Origin: Actinomycetes bacterium | GTDB lineage: Bacteria; Actinomycetota; Thermoleophilia; RBG-16-64-13 | Direction: 5' to 3' | Assembly (NCBI GenBank): GCA_024637095.1 | Contig: JAGXFV010000025.1 | Coordinates: forward strand, 1-64,000 | DNA length: 64,000 nt | Shown here: positions 51,282 to 61,147 of the stretch, one piece after another | Layout: each line of letters opens with the position of its first letter | How positions within the stretch are numbered: the stretch's first letter is position 1 | The notes under the pieces: model-generated | The model's database searches: none | Told to the model about the DNA's origin: nothing | What the model saw: the letters and a program-made list of their open reading frames with translations, nothing else | Translations under genes and position numbers: made by a program

Positions 51282-52061
51282 TCAATCAGCCAACCTATGG
51301 AACGCCCAGAGTGTGGCTGCCTGCAGGAGGCCGCCCAGGATCGCCATCGAGACCAGCGCGGTGCCAATGGCCCCCCAGTCGTAACCCGTGACCATCAGGG
51401 CGCGGATCGCCTCGATGACGTAGGTTACGGGATTCCAATCGTTGACCACCTGCATCCAGTCGGGCATCAACTGCTGAGGGACGAAGGCCGTGGAGATGAA
51501 CACCAGAGGAAACAAGAGCAGTGAAAGCGTGCTGGTCGCCTGCTCGCTCTTGGTGATCAGCGCGGGTACAAAGCTGACCCCCGCGAAGGAGACCCCGAAC
51601 AATCCCGAAAGCGCCAGGATAAGCAGGAAGCCGCCCACCCCAGTGACCAGTTCGGCGCCCAGCAGCAGGCTAACAATCAGCACCACCCCGGCCATCATGG
51701 CGGCTTGGAAGAAGAGCGGAACCATCTCGCCCGCGAGGATGGACCAACGAGCGATGGGGTTGGCGCGGAGCTTGTCCAGATAACCACTGCGGTACTCGAG
51801 CAGTAGTCCGTAGCCCGACCAGGCGACGGCCATCAGCGCAGTAAAGGCCACCTGCCCGGGGGCCAGGTACGCCAGATAGCTGGTCTGCTCACCAAAGCCC
51901 GGCAGCTGCACGATGTCCTTGTAGAGTTGGCTGAAGACCAGCAGTTGGATCAGGGGAAAGAAGATGATGCTGACCACGTTCGCGGGGACGCGGATGAACC
52001 GCCGCGTGGTGCGGATCCCCAGGTAGTAGGTCTCGTAGGCGAAGCCGGTGAGCACGGCCAT
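51282..52061 (-). CDS. ABC-2 type transporter permease
   Basis: Inner-membrane subunit of an ABC exporter, 259 residues, six helices. Typical ABC-2 features: the amphipathic N-terminus before RTTRRFIRVPANVVSIIFFP, then ARWSILAGEMVP, a conserved-looking NDWNPVTYVIEAIR, and a YD-rich end. It follows the ATPase gene by 7 bases, so both are translated from one mRNA. In DrrAB-like systems it exports drugs or lipids; cargo here unknown. Confidence 0.9.
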   Translation of the reverse strand: MAVLTGFAYETYYLGIRTTRRFIRVPANVVSIIFFPLIQLLVFSQLYKDIVQLPGFGEQTSYLAYLAPGQVAFTALMAVAWSGYGLLLEYRSGYLDKLRANPIARWSILAGEMVPLFFQAAMMAGVVLIVSLLLGAELVTGVGGFLLILALSGLFGVSFAGVSFVPALITKSEQATSTLSLLLFPLVFISTAFVPQQLMPDWMQVVNDWNPVTYVIEAIRALMVTGYDWGAIGTALVSMAILGGLLQAATLWAFHRLAD

Positions 52062-52068
52062 GACTAGC

Positions 52069-53067
52069 TCACCACCCCATGATGATGGGTTGATCGGCGG
52101 CCTCTTCGCGGATGCGCCGGCCGGTGTACTTCATGAAGACGTCGTCCAGGCTGGGACGACTCATTTGCAGCCCGGTCACCTGCACGCCGCTTCCTTCGAG
52201 TCGGCGAAGCAGCCCGGGGATCGCGGCTCCCGCGTTGGCCACAGAAAGGCTGACCCCAACCGGATGGTCCACGACGTCCTCGGCCGAGACCATCCCCTCG
52301 AGCAATCGGCGAACGTCCGCCACCTCGTCGGAGGAGCCGTTGGGCTCAGTTTGCAGGACCACGGTCTCGGCGCTGATGCCCCGCTTGAGCGCTTCCGGCT
52401 CACCTTCGACCACGATCTGTCCGTTGTCAATGATCGCCAGGCGCGAGCAGAGCCGGTCGGCCTCTTCCATGTAATGGGTGGTCAGCAGCATGGTGGTGCC
52501 CGCCTGGCTGATCCGTTCGAGTTCCTCCCACAGGGCGGACCGGCTCTGCGGGTCAAGGCCCTCGGTGGGTTCGTCGAGGATCAGCACCTCCGGCCGGTGC
52601 ATCAAGGCCGCGGCCAGATCGAGCCGCCGTTTCATTCCGCCGGAGTAGGTGCCCGTCAGTTTGCCCGCGACCCCGCCTAGGGCCATCATCTCTAGCAATT
52701 CGTCGGCGCGGCGGCGGATCTCCCCGCCGCGCATCCGTTGCAGGCGTCCGGCGAGTTCCAGAGTCTCCCTGCCGGTGGAGAAAGCATCGAGGGTGGGGGT
52801 TTGCATCGCTAGGCCCAGCCGCCTCCGCACCTCGCGCGGTCTTCTGACAACGTCGAAGCCGGCCACCTGGCCCCGCCCTGACGTGGGCCGAAGCAGCGTG
52901 GCGAGAATACGTATGGCCGTGGTTTTTCCCGCTCCATTGGGGCCCAGCAGACCAAACAACTCACCCCGTTCGACCGAGAAAGAGATGGCATCCAGCGCAC
53001 GCGTACCCGTGCCGTAGACCTTGACCAGGTCTTCGGTTTCGATCGCGTAGTCGGAAGAGGCGCTCAA
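52069..53067 (-). CDS. ABC transporter ATP-binding protein (DrrA-like)
   Basis: Nucleotide-binding subunit of 332 residues. Walker A GPNGAGKTTAIRIL, signature YSGGMKRRLDLA, Walker B VLILDEPTEGLDP, H-loop TTHYMEEAD. The C-terminal 100 residues (SLDDVFMKYTGRRI) are the DrrA-type regulatory extension. The start is TTG 53067 behind AGGGTG; the frame is open further but homology begins at YAIETEDLVKVYG. It pairs with the downstream permease. Confidence 0.92.
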   Translation of the reverse strand: MSASSDYAIETEDLVKVYGTGTRALDAISFSVERGELFGLLGPNGAGKTTAIRILATLLRPTSGRGQVAGFDVVRRPREVRRRLGLAMQTPTLDAFSTGRETLELAGRLQRMRGGEIRRRADELLEMMALGGVAGKLTGTYSGGMKRRLDLAAALMHRPEVLILDEPTEGLDPQSRSALWEELERISQAGTTMLLTTHYMEEADRLCSRLAIIDNGQIVVEGEPEALKRGISAETVVLQTEPNGSSDEVADVRRLLEGMVSAEDVVDHPVGVSLSVANAGAAIPGLLRRLEGSGVQVTGLQMSRPSLDDVFMKYTGRRIREEAADQPIIMGW

Positions 53068-53202
53068 TTTGCTTTCACCCTGGGGGCTCAACTGATAGAA
53101 GACTCTAGAGCGGGAGATTCCCAGTAGGGGGCGGGGGTATGCATTCCGCATATTTCCTATTCCTCGGCAAAACTGCGAGCAGTCCGCGCCCCCGTTCGGT
53201 AG

Positions 53203-54702
<1,500 letters not shown>

Positions 54703-54753
54703 GAGAGGCGCCGTCCGCCTCCGGCCGGCCGGGGCCGCGCGTTTCGGCCGGTA

Positions 54754-55479
54754 CTAGTGCCCGTGGTGGTCGAAGATGCGGCTGACCGCCCGCTCCACTT
54801 CCCCGGACACGGCTTTGCTCACGCGGACGTCCGCCGCCTCGCTCAGGGGCCGGACCAGGACCTCGCGGAGGGCGGCCAGCCCTTGATCGCTCAGGCGGAA
54901 GCAGTCGTGCACGCCCTCCCCGTAGCAATCCTGGCAAACCACCCCACCCAGGGACGGGTCGAAGGCGCACAGGAACTCGTCCTCGCCGCACTTCTGGCAG
55001 GAATCCAGCTCGGGCAGATAGCCGTGCGCCACCAGCAGTTTGGAACGGGCGGCGAGCACCACCCCAGCCGCCGCCTCGCGGCTCTCGGCGAGGGAGAGGT
55101 AACCCACGGCCCGTACCAGCAGGTTGAAGGCGGCGGCGTTCTCCTCCTCTTCGGGAAAGTAGCGGCGAACATCCTCGAGCAGGCGGGCGCCTTCGTCCAT
55201 CCGGTATAGCTGGTCCCGCACGGCCTGAAAAGTGCGGATGGTCTGGGCCCCGGTGATGCTGTAAAGGCTGCTGCGCCCTAGGTGAAGCGAAATCTCCACC
55301 AGACTGAACGGCTCGAGGCGGCCGCCCAGCCGGGACTTGGTGCGCCGAATGCCTTTGGCGATCGCGGACACGCGTCCGCGATCGCGAGTGTAGAGGGTCA
55401 GGATCTGGTCGGCCTCTTTAAACCGGCGTGAGCTGACGACCAAGGCCGGGGTCTCCAGGGATCGGTTCCCGCCCGCCAT
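54754..55479 (-). CDS. recO: DNA repair protein RecO
   Basis: Recombination mediator of the RecFOR pathway, 241 residues. N-terminal OB-fold (ALVVSSRRFKEADQILTLYT, RGRVSAIAKGIRR), helical middle and a C-terminal zinc site of four cysteines (CQKCGEDEFLC and CQDC). It precedes the deoC-era cluster on the same strand in a housekeeping order often seen in Gram-positives. Confidence 0.92.
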   Translation of the reverse strand: MAGGNRSLETPALVVSSRRFKEADQILTLYTRDRGRVSAIAKGIRRTKSRLGGRLEPFSLVEISLHLGRSSLYSITGAQTIRTFQAVRDQLYRMDEGARLLEDVRRYFPEEEENAAAFNLLVRAVGYLSLAESREAAAGVVLAARSKLLVAHGYLPELDSCQKCGEDEFLCAFDPSLGGVVCQDCYGEGVHDCFRLSDQGLAALREVLVRPLSEAADVRVSKAVSGEVERAVSRIFDHHGH

Positions 55480-55524
55480 GTCACTCTCCGGCCGAACTTA
55501 AGGTTGCTGGACTCGAAGGTGCGA

Positions 55525-56214
55525 CTAGGACTCGGAAAAGCCTTTGATGATATCGACCGCCGAAGAAGTGCCGATGCGGGCGGCGCCCGCGTTGATCATC
55601 AGTTCCGCGTCCTCGGCGGTACGGATGCCGCCCGCGGCCTTGACCCCCACGTTCTCGGAAAGCAGGTCGCGGAAGAGTTCGACGTCCTTGGCCGTGGCGC
55701 CGCCCGGGGCCTTGCCCGAAGAGGTCTTGAGAAAGTCCGCGCCCGAATCCTCGACGATCTTGGCCACCAGGCGCTTGAGCTTTTCGTCCAGGTAGTAGGC
55801 CTCCACGATCACCTTGACCTGCACGATTCCGCGGCCGATGTTCACGCTCTTCATGCGCACGGCCCGCGTCAGGCTGGCCAGCTCATCCCGTACATAGCGG
55901 AAGTCACCCGAAAGCATGGCCGGGATGTTCATCACCACATCGAGTTCATCCGCGCCGGCCGCAACAGCGGCCTCAGCGGCGGCGATCTTTGCCCGTCGGC
56001 CATCCGCTCCGTAGGGGTAGGAGACGACCGTTCCCACCTTGACGTCGTGACCCCGCAGGAGCTGCTGCGCCAAGGGGACAAAATACGGAAAGATAGACAC
56101 GGACGCGAAGTGGTGTTCGATTGCGTCCTTGCACAGCCTTTCGACATCCTGCTCGGTCGCCGTAGGCTCGAGCAACGTGCTATCGATGGTCTTGGCCAGC
56201 TCCTCGACTCTCAA
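55525..56214 (-). CDS. deoC: deoxyribose-phosphate aldolase
   Basis: Class I aldolase that splits 2-deoxyribose 5-phosphate into acetaldehyde and glyceraldehyde 3-phosphate, 229 residues. The Schiff-base lysine is in GADFLKTSSGKAPGGAT, the activating lysine in VKAAGGIRTAEDAE, and the proton-relay Asp in ADELDVVMNIPA. Length normal. It acts in nucleoside salvage; it may be translated with the genes around it on the minus strand. Confidence 0.96.
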   Translation of the reverse strand: MRVEELAKTIDSTLLEPTATEQDVERLCKDAIEHHFASVSIFPYFVPLAQQLLRGHDVKVGTVVSYPYGADGRRAKIAAAEAAVAAGADELDVVMNIPAMLSGDFRYVRDELASLTRAVRMKSVNIGRGIVQVKVIVEAYYLDEKLKRLVAKIVEDSGADFLKTSSGKAPGGATAKDVELFRDLLSENVGVKAAGGIRTAEDAELMINAGAARIGTSSAVDIIKGFSES

Positions 56215-56392
56215 GTGATCCCGTCCTTTCCGCCCGCACCGCCGCCTTTCGGCCGCCCGGTCGCGAGCGAGCGCCTCTACTCGGAAACTACCATTCTACC
56301 GCCCTGTGCAAGCCCCCTGGCGAGCCGCCGAGTGTTTGCCGCTCAGCCGCGCCTCTGCGCCGGGGCTCTGCCGGGCCGCGAGGCCGCATCCT

Positions 56393-57301
56393 CTACAATC
56401 CCAGGCGCTCGAGCATGCTCGAATCGCGGCGCCAACGTTTGCGCACCTTGACCCCCAAATCCAGGTAGAACTTCGAGCCCAACAGCGCCTCGGCCTCGCG
56501 TCGAGCCTCGGAGCCGATCTCCTTGATGCGCTCTCCCCCGACTCCGAGCACAATCGGCCGCTGGGAATCCCGCTCGACGTAGATCAGGGCGCGCACATAG
56601 ACCAGTTCGCCACCCTTTCGCGGAGCCATCTCCTCGACCTGCACCGCCAGCGAGTGCGGTACTTCGTCCTGGGTCACGCGGATGGCCTGCTCCCGGATGA
56701 GCTCGGCGATCAGAAGCTCCTCCGGCTGGTCGGTCTTCGTACCCCTGGGGAAGTAGAGAGGGCCCTCGGGGAGCCTTTCGGACAGCTCCAGGCGCAGAGC
56801 GGCAACCCCGGTGCCTTCAAGAGCGCTCACCGCGAACACGTCCTCGGCAAACCCCATTCGGCCGAGCACGTTCCTCCGGAGTTGCACGGACTCCTCGCCC
56901 ACCAGATCCACCTTGTTGAGCGCCACGAGCACAGGCGTGCGCAGCTCCGCCAGCCGGTTGGTGATGAAGCGGTCCCCCGGCCCCGGCTCCTCATCGGCGG
57001 GCAGCATGAAGAGAACCACATCCACCTCGGTCAGGGTCTCCTCCACCCTCCCCTGCATGCGTTCAGTCAGCTGATCGCGCGGCCTCTGCACCCCGGGGAT
57101 ATCGAGCAGCACCAACTGATACTCGTCCGTCGTCACCACTCCGGTCACGCGGTGTCGGGTGGTCTGCGGTTTGTCCGAGGTGATGCTGACCTTGCGATCG
57201 ACCAGCGCATTCACCAAGGTGGACTTGCCCACGTTCGGCCGACCCAGCAGGGCCACATAGCCGGAGCGAAAACCCGGCGGGGATTCGCCAATGACGTTCA
57301 C
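56393..57301 (-). CDS. era: GTPase Era
   Basis: Ribosome-assembly GTPase binding 16S rRNA, 302 residues. G1 GRPNVGKST, G2 TTRHRVTGV, G3 DIPGVQRP (Ile where most have Thr), G4 NKVD, G5 SALEGTGV, then the KH domain (IGSEARREAEALLGSKFYLDL). The start is GTG 57301, whose ribosome site GAGGA lies in the last codons of the upstream acetyltransferase; the two are translationally coupled. Longer frames are antisense to nothing useful and overlap that gene. Confidence 0.95.
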   Translation of the reverse strand: MNVIGESPPGFRSGYVALLGRPNVGKSTLVNALVDRKVSITSDKPQTTRHRVTGVVTTDEYQLVLLDIPGVQRPRDQLTERMQGRVEETLTEVDVVLFMLPADEEPGPGDRFITNRLAELRTPVLVALNKVDLVGEESVQLRRNVLGRMGFAEDVFAVSALEGTGVAALRLELSERLPEGPLYFPRGTKTDQPEELLIAELIREQAIRVTQDEVPHSLAVQVEEMAPRKGGELVYVRALIYVERDSQRPIVLGVGGERIKEIGSEARREAEALLGSKFYLDLGVKVRKRWRRDSSMLERLGL

Positions 57302-57302
57302 G

Positions 57303-57806
57303 CTAGTCCTCGTCCCAGGCGAGCACGATGCGATGTTCGCCGGGTCCATAGAAGTCCTCGATCCGCTCGAGTTCTGTGAAACCGAACTCGGCATAGAGAC
57401 GGCGGGCGCGCCGGTTCGCGGGGTCCACCGTCAGCCTCACGGCCCGCACGCCGAACTCCCCCAAATGCCCAAGCAATTCGCGGAGGAAGCCCCGGCCCAA
57501 ACCGCGCCCCTGAAAACGCGGCCGCACCCAGAAGCCCACCACCCACGCGGATTCGGGCTCGTCCATCATGCGCATGGCTTGGCAACAGGCCGCGATCTCT
57601 CCGTCGATGAGACCGAGGAAGAGCGCTCCCGCCCGCGCCACCACACCCAAGTCGTAGCTGCGCAGCCCGGTCTCGCCGAAAGCCTCGCGGTCGTACTCGG
57701 AGAGCAGAGCGAGCGTCTCCTGATCGGGCGCGGTCCACCGCTCGATGGTCCACCGCTCGATGGTCAATCCCGAGTTGCTCTCATCCAAGCCGGCCGCATC
57801 GGCCAC
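57303..57806 (-). CDS. GNAT-family N-acetyltransferase
   Basis: Acetyl-CoA-dependent acetyltransferase of about 167 residues. The acetyl-CoA loop RFQGRGLGRGFL and the late NRRARRLYAEFGFTEL are typical, recalling RimI-like proteins. A GTG at 57806 is the conventional start but has no clear ribosome site; an AAAGGAGG 115 bp upstream is followed only by non-standard starts. The N-terminus holds a 15-bp tandem repeat (IERWT twice) and Ala/Gly-rich low complexity. Coupled to era. Confidence 0.8.
   Translation of the reverse strand: MADAAGLDESNSGLTIERWTIERWTAPDQETLALLSEYDREAFGETGLRSYDLGVVARAGALFLGLIDGEIAACCQAMRMMDEPESAWVVGFWVRPRFQGRGLGRGFLRELLGHLGEFGVRAVRLTVDPANRRARRLYAEFGFTELERIEDFYGPGEHRIVLAWDED
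57733..57762. repeat. 15-bp tandem duplication in the GNAT gene
   Basis: GTCCACCGCTCGATG is repeated head to tail exactly twice at 57733-57747 and 57748-57762, in frame, giving TIERWTIERWT. Confidence 0.75.
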
Positions 57807-58026
57807 GCCGGCCGCATCGACAGTGCCCGCGGCGTTCGCGTCGCCCGCCCCGCCGGTCGTGCCGGCCGCACCCTGTGGATCAGACCGTCGTTTGCCGGAT
57901 TCTCTGACTTCCGTCGCCGCCTCCTTTCCTATCTGTTCAGCACCGGCGAAGGGAGTCCTCGGCGGCCGTTGGCTTTACATCTGCCCAGCCAGAGCCGCGC
58001 TCACGCCGTCAGGCGCCACGCCTTGC

Positions 58027-58824
58027 TCAATACGCCACCTGAAAGATGAGTGTGGTCACCGTGGCCCCGAGCAGCGCGCCCAGCGATACCTCCACGGTGG
58101 TGTGAATGCCGGCCTGTACCCGGCTTTGGGCGGTGAGCCCCGCCATGAAGAAAGCCATCGCGCTGACCAACAACTGATAAGACGTGCCTGCCAGCACAAA
58201 GCTGATGGCGGCCCAGCCTGCGAACGCAACCGCGGCGTGCCCTGATGGCAGGCCGCCCGAGAGTAGATCGGTCCGCCCCGCCAGGGCTTTGGCCACTATA
58301 ACCAGGAGAATCACGAGAATCAGCGCCACGAAGGTCAGATGGGAGGCGGAGCTCCTCAGCGTAGTGAAAACGGAGGCCGAGACGCCCGACGCCTTGGACC
58401 CGAAGACAAAGTAGGCCACGACGAGAGCGTGCATCGCAGCGACCAGCACAGCGCCCGCGGAAACGTCCTTGGCCACCTTGGCGCGAGGATCGTAGTCCGG
58501 CATCACCAGATCGACCAAGGCCTCGATCGCCGTGTTCAGAAGCTCCGCGATGAAGACGAAGGTGATCGCACCGAAGATGGAGAGCAGCTCCAACCGCGTG
58601 AGCGGGAAGAAGAGGCTCGCCAGCAGCACGACGAAGGCCAACGCGAAGTGCACCCGGAAGTTGCGCTGATAACGAAAAGCGTAGACCAGCCCCTCGAAGG
58701 CGTGGCTGAAGCTCCGGAGTATGCTGGCCCGCGGGGCGGGGCGCCAGGGGATCGGCTCCGGTTCGGCGCGCCCAAGGTGCCGCTTGTTCTCGGCCCGCCG
58801 CGATGGCCGGTCCGCGCGGCTCAC
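58027..58824 (-). CDS. diacylglycerol/undecaprenol kinase fused to PAP2 phosphatase domain
   Basis: Two-domain membrane enzyme of 265 residues. The N-terminal part is a DgkA-type kinase (ILRSFSHAFEGLVYAFRYQ, AELLNTAIEALVDLVMP). The C-terminal part is a PAP2 phosphatase-like domain: GLPSGHAAVAFAG and QSRVQAGIHTTVEV show the SGH and RxxxxxH motifs. Such fusions phosphorylate and dephosphorylate lipid carriers such as undecaprenol or diacylglycerol. The GTG start overlaps the stop of the upstream gene by 4 bases (GTGA), so translation is coupled. Confidence 0.92.
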   Translation of the reverse strand: MSRADRPSRRAENKRHLGRAEPEPIPWRPAPRASILRSFSHAFEGLVYAFRYQRNFRVHFALAFVVLLASLFFPLTRLELLSIFGAITFVFIAELLNTAIEALVDLVMPDYDPRAKVAKDVSAGAVLVAAMHALVVAYFVFGSKASGVSASVFTTLRSSASHLTFVALILVILLVIVAKALAGRTDLLSGGLPSGHAAVAFAGWAAISFVLAGTSYQLLVSAMAFFMAGLTAQSRVQAGIHTTVEVSLGALLGATVTTLIFQVAY

Positions 58825-61124
58825 TCGGTTGTGATCAGCGACGCCGGCGGCACGGACGCCAGAAGCTGCACCTCCCGGCTGCGCATCTCGCCCTGGTCGA
58901 CCTCGTGGTCGTAACCGAGCAGGTGCAGGGTGCCGTGGACCACCAGCCGCCGCAGCTCTTCACCCAAAGGCGTGCCCTCTTCCGCGGCGTACATGGCGGC
59001 CACCCCTGGGCAGATAACCACGTCTCCCAGCCGGTTTCGCGCCTCGTCGTCAACTTCCGGCCACTCGGGCTGGTTCTCCAGGTTCAATTCGGGAAAAGCG
59101 AGGACGTCAGTCGGCTCGGCCACATTACGGAAGCGGCGGTTGAGCGTGGCCATACCGTTCTTCTCGATAAAGGCGACCGCGACCTCGCCCTCAGCTCCCT
59201 CGGCGTTGAGAACGGCACGCACCAACTGCTTCACCGCCCGCTCGCGGATGCGCACGGGAGTCTCGTTGCTCACGTCCACCTGGACGTCCCGGATGCTGCC
59301 GGTCGCCTGAACCTCGCGGGCGGCGCCACCACCAGGAGGCTTCAGCCCGCTCCCCTCGCCGAAATCCGGGGCCGAAACGTCTTCCGGTTCTCCGGTGTCG
59401 GCGAAGGCGGCGGATTCCCCATGTTTTCGCCGCACCACGTCCGTCCCCTCACCGCTGTATCTGCTCGGAGACCCATATCTGCTGGACGAAGGCACCGCCC
59501 GCAGCCGCACCTTGTTCGGCCCCAACTCCTCAGCGATCGGGCCACCACCGGGGGCATCGGCACCGGAACCGCCGCCCGGGCCACCGTCCTGCCCACGGCC
59601 GGGGCCACCACCGAGGGCGCCGCCGGCCTTCCGCTCGCCGCCGATGAAGCCACCCCCGGCTCCGCCAACCGCGGCCTTCTGGACGCGACGCTCCTGCCGC
59701 CCATTGTCCGAAGGATAGGGAATCCGTCCCCCGAGCACTCCCCAGAGCGAAGTTTCGAAGACCTCACGGATGCGGTTCAGGTCTCCCAGGCTCAGCCCGG
59801 ACTGGTCGAGTTGCCCGTCGTCCACCTTCTGCTTGATCACTTCGCTGATCAGCCCCTGTAGTTTCTTGGGCGTAGGGCTCTTCATCGCCTTGACCGCCGC
59901 CTCGACGCTGTCCGCCAGCATGATGATCGCCGCCTCCTTGGAGTGCGGCTTCTCGGCCTCGTAGCGATAAGACTCCTCGGCCACGGCGTCCACCGAGGTC
60001 TCCTTGGCCTTCTGGTAGAAGTAGGAGAGCACCGAAGTGCCGTGATGCTGCCGGATGATGTCAGTGATCGGGCGGGGCAGCCCGTACTCCTTGGCCAGTT
60101 CCCCCCCGTCGCGCACGTGAGCGGTGATGGCAAGCCGCGAGATGTTGGGGTTCAGCTTGTCGTGCGGATTCTTGATATGCAGCTGATTCTCGATGAAGTA
60201 CTCGGGCCGCATCACCTTACCGATGTCGTGGTAATAAGCGCCGACCCGCGCGAGCAGAGCATTGGCCCCGATGGCCTCCGCGGCGGCCTCAGCCAGGTTG
60301 CCCATCAAGATGCTGTGGTTATAGGTCCCCGGGGCCACCTGCATCAGCCGTCTGAGGAGCGGGTGGGCCGGATTTGCCAGTTCAAGCAGCCGGATGGGCG
60401 TGGTGAGATTGAAAGCCGCCTCGAAAACGATCAGCAGACTCACGGTCAGTACCAAGCTGAGGATTCCGTTGGGTATTGCCCAAAGAGTCAGCCCGAGCGA
60501 TTCGACCACTGGGGTGTCCAGCAAGAGCTCGGCGCCCAGGATCGCGGCCGCGCCCGTGACGATCACGTTGCCGGTGGCGGTCAGAAATTTCGTACGCTGG
60601 TCCAGCCGAAGCATGGGCTGCAAGGAGAAGAGACCCATAACTAGGGCGACCACTGTATAGCTGAGCTCAAAACCGGTCAGCAGTCCGACATTGAGCCCGC
60701 CGAGAATCACCAGTAACAGACCGGCGCGCAGGTTGAGTATGACCGCGCTGAGCATGCCCAGAGCGGCGGTGGGGATCAGGTAGGGCGAGAATTCGGGCAA
60801 CAGCAGGAGCCGGGCGGACGCGGCGAAGGCGAGGAACAAGATGGTGACGACCAGGAGTAGATTGTTGTCCTCGAGCGCCTCGGGGCTGAGCAGCTTGAGG
60901 AATGAGTGAAGGAACAGGAGTTCCAGCACGACCAACAGCAGCGTGCCCACCCAGTCCCTGGCCGCCAGCCAGCTTCCCTGGGCGGTGGGACTGGACATCA
61001 CGATGACAACGAGCCCAAGGGCCATCATCGCGAACACCACCATGGTGAACCGGGAGGTGTCGCGCGCCTCTATCCAGCTGCGAAAGCCCCGCAGCTTCTC
61101 GTGGAGCAGAAGCCTGTATTTCAT
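58821..61124 (-). CDS. PgpH-like 7TM-HD phosphodiesterase fused to YbeY endoribonuclease
   Basis: A single 767-residue protein. Residues 1-260: membrane helices (seven, from VVFAMMALGLVVIVM on) without the extracellular 7TMR-HDED domain usual in PgpH. Residues about 265-470: HD domain (HSILMGNLAEAAAEA, YYHDIGKVMRPEYFIENQ, HHGTSVLSYFY). A Gly/Ser/Pro-rich linker of about 150 residues follows. The last 135 residues are YbeY, a 16S rRNA 3'-end maturation ribonuclease, with the zinc motif HGTLHLLGYDH. PgpH hydrolyses cyclic di-AMP; that activity here is inferred from the HD motif. Confidence 0.9.
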   Translation of the reverse strand: MKYRLLLHEKLRGFRSWIEARDTSRFTMVVFAMMALGLVVIVMSSPTAQGSWLAARDWVGTLLLVVLELLFLHSFLKLLSPEALEDNNLLLVVTILFLAFAASARLLLLPEFSPYLIPTAALGMLSAVILNLRAGLLLVILGGLNVGLLTGFELSYTVVALVMGLFSLQPMLRLDQRTKFLTATGNVIVTGAAAILGAELLLDTPVVESLGLTLWAIPNGILSLVLTVSLLIVFEAAFNLTTPIRLLELANPAHPLLRRLMQVAPGTYNHSILMGNLAEAAAEAIGANALLARVGAYYHDIGKVMRPEYFIENQLHIKNPHDKLNPNISRLAITAHVRDGGELAKEYGLPRPITDIIRQHHGTSVLSYFYQKAKETSVDAVAEESYRYEAEKPHSKEAAIIMLADSVEAAVKAMKSPTPKKLQGLISEVIKQKVDDGQLDQSGLSLGDLNRIREVFETSLWGVLGGRIPYPSDNGRQERRVQKAAVGGAGGGFIGGERKAGGALGGGPGRGQDGGPGGGSGADAPGGGPIAEELGPNKVRLRAVPSSSRYGSPSRYSGEGTDVVRRKHGESAAFADTGEPEDVSAPDFGEGSGLKPPGGGAAREVQATGSIRDVQVDVSNETPVRIRERAVKQLVRAVLNAEGAEGEVAVAFIEKNGMATLNRRFRNVAEPTDVLAFPELNLENQPEWPEVDDEARNRLGDVVICPGVAAMYAAEEGTPLGEELRRLVVHGTLHLLGYDHEVDQGEMRSREVQLLASVPPASLITTE

Positions 61125-61147
61125 CTCGAAATCAAAGCCCCTCCGGC

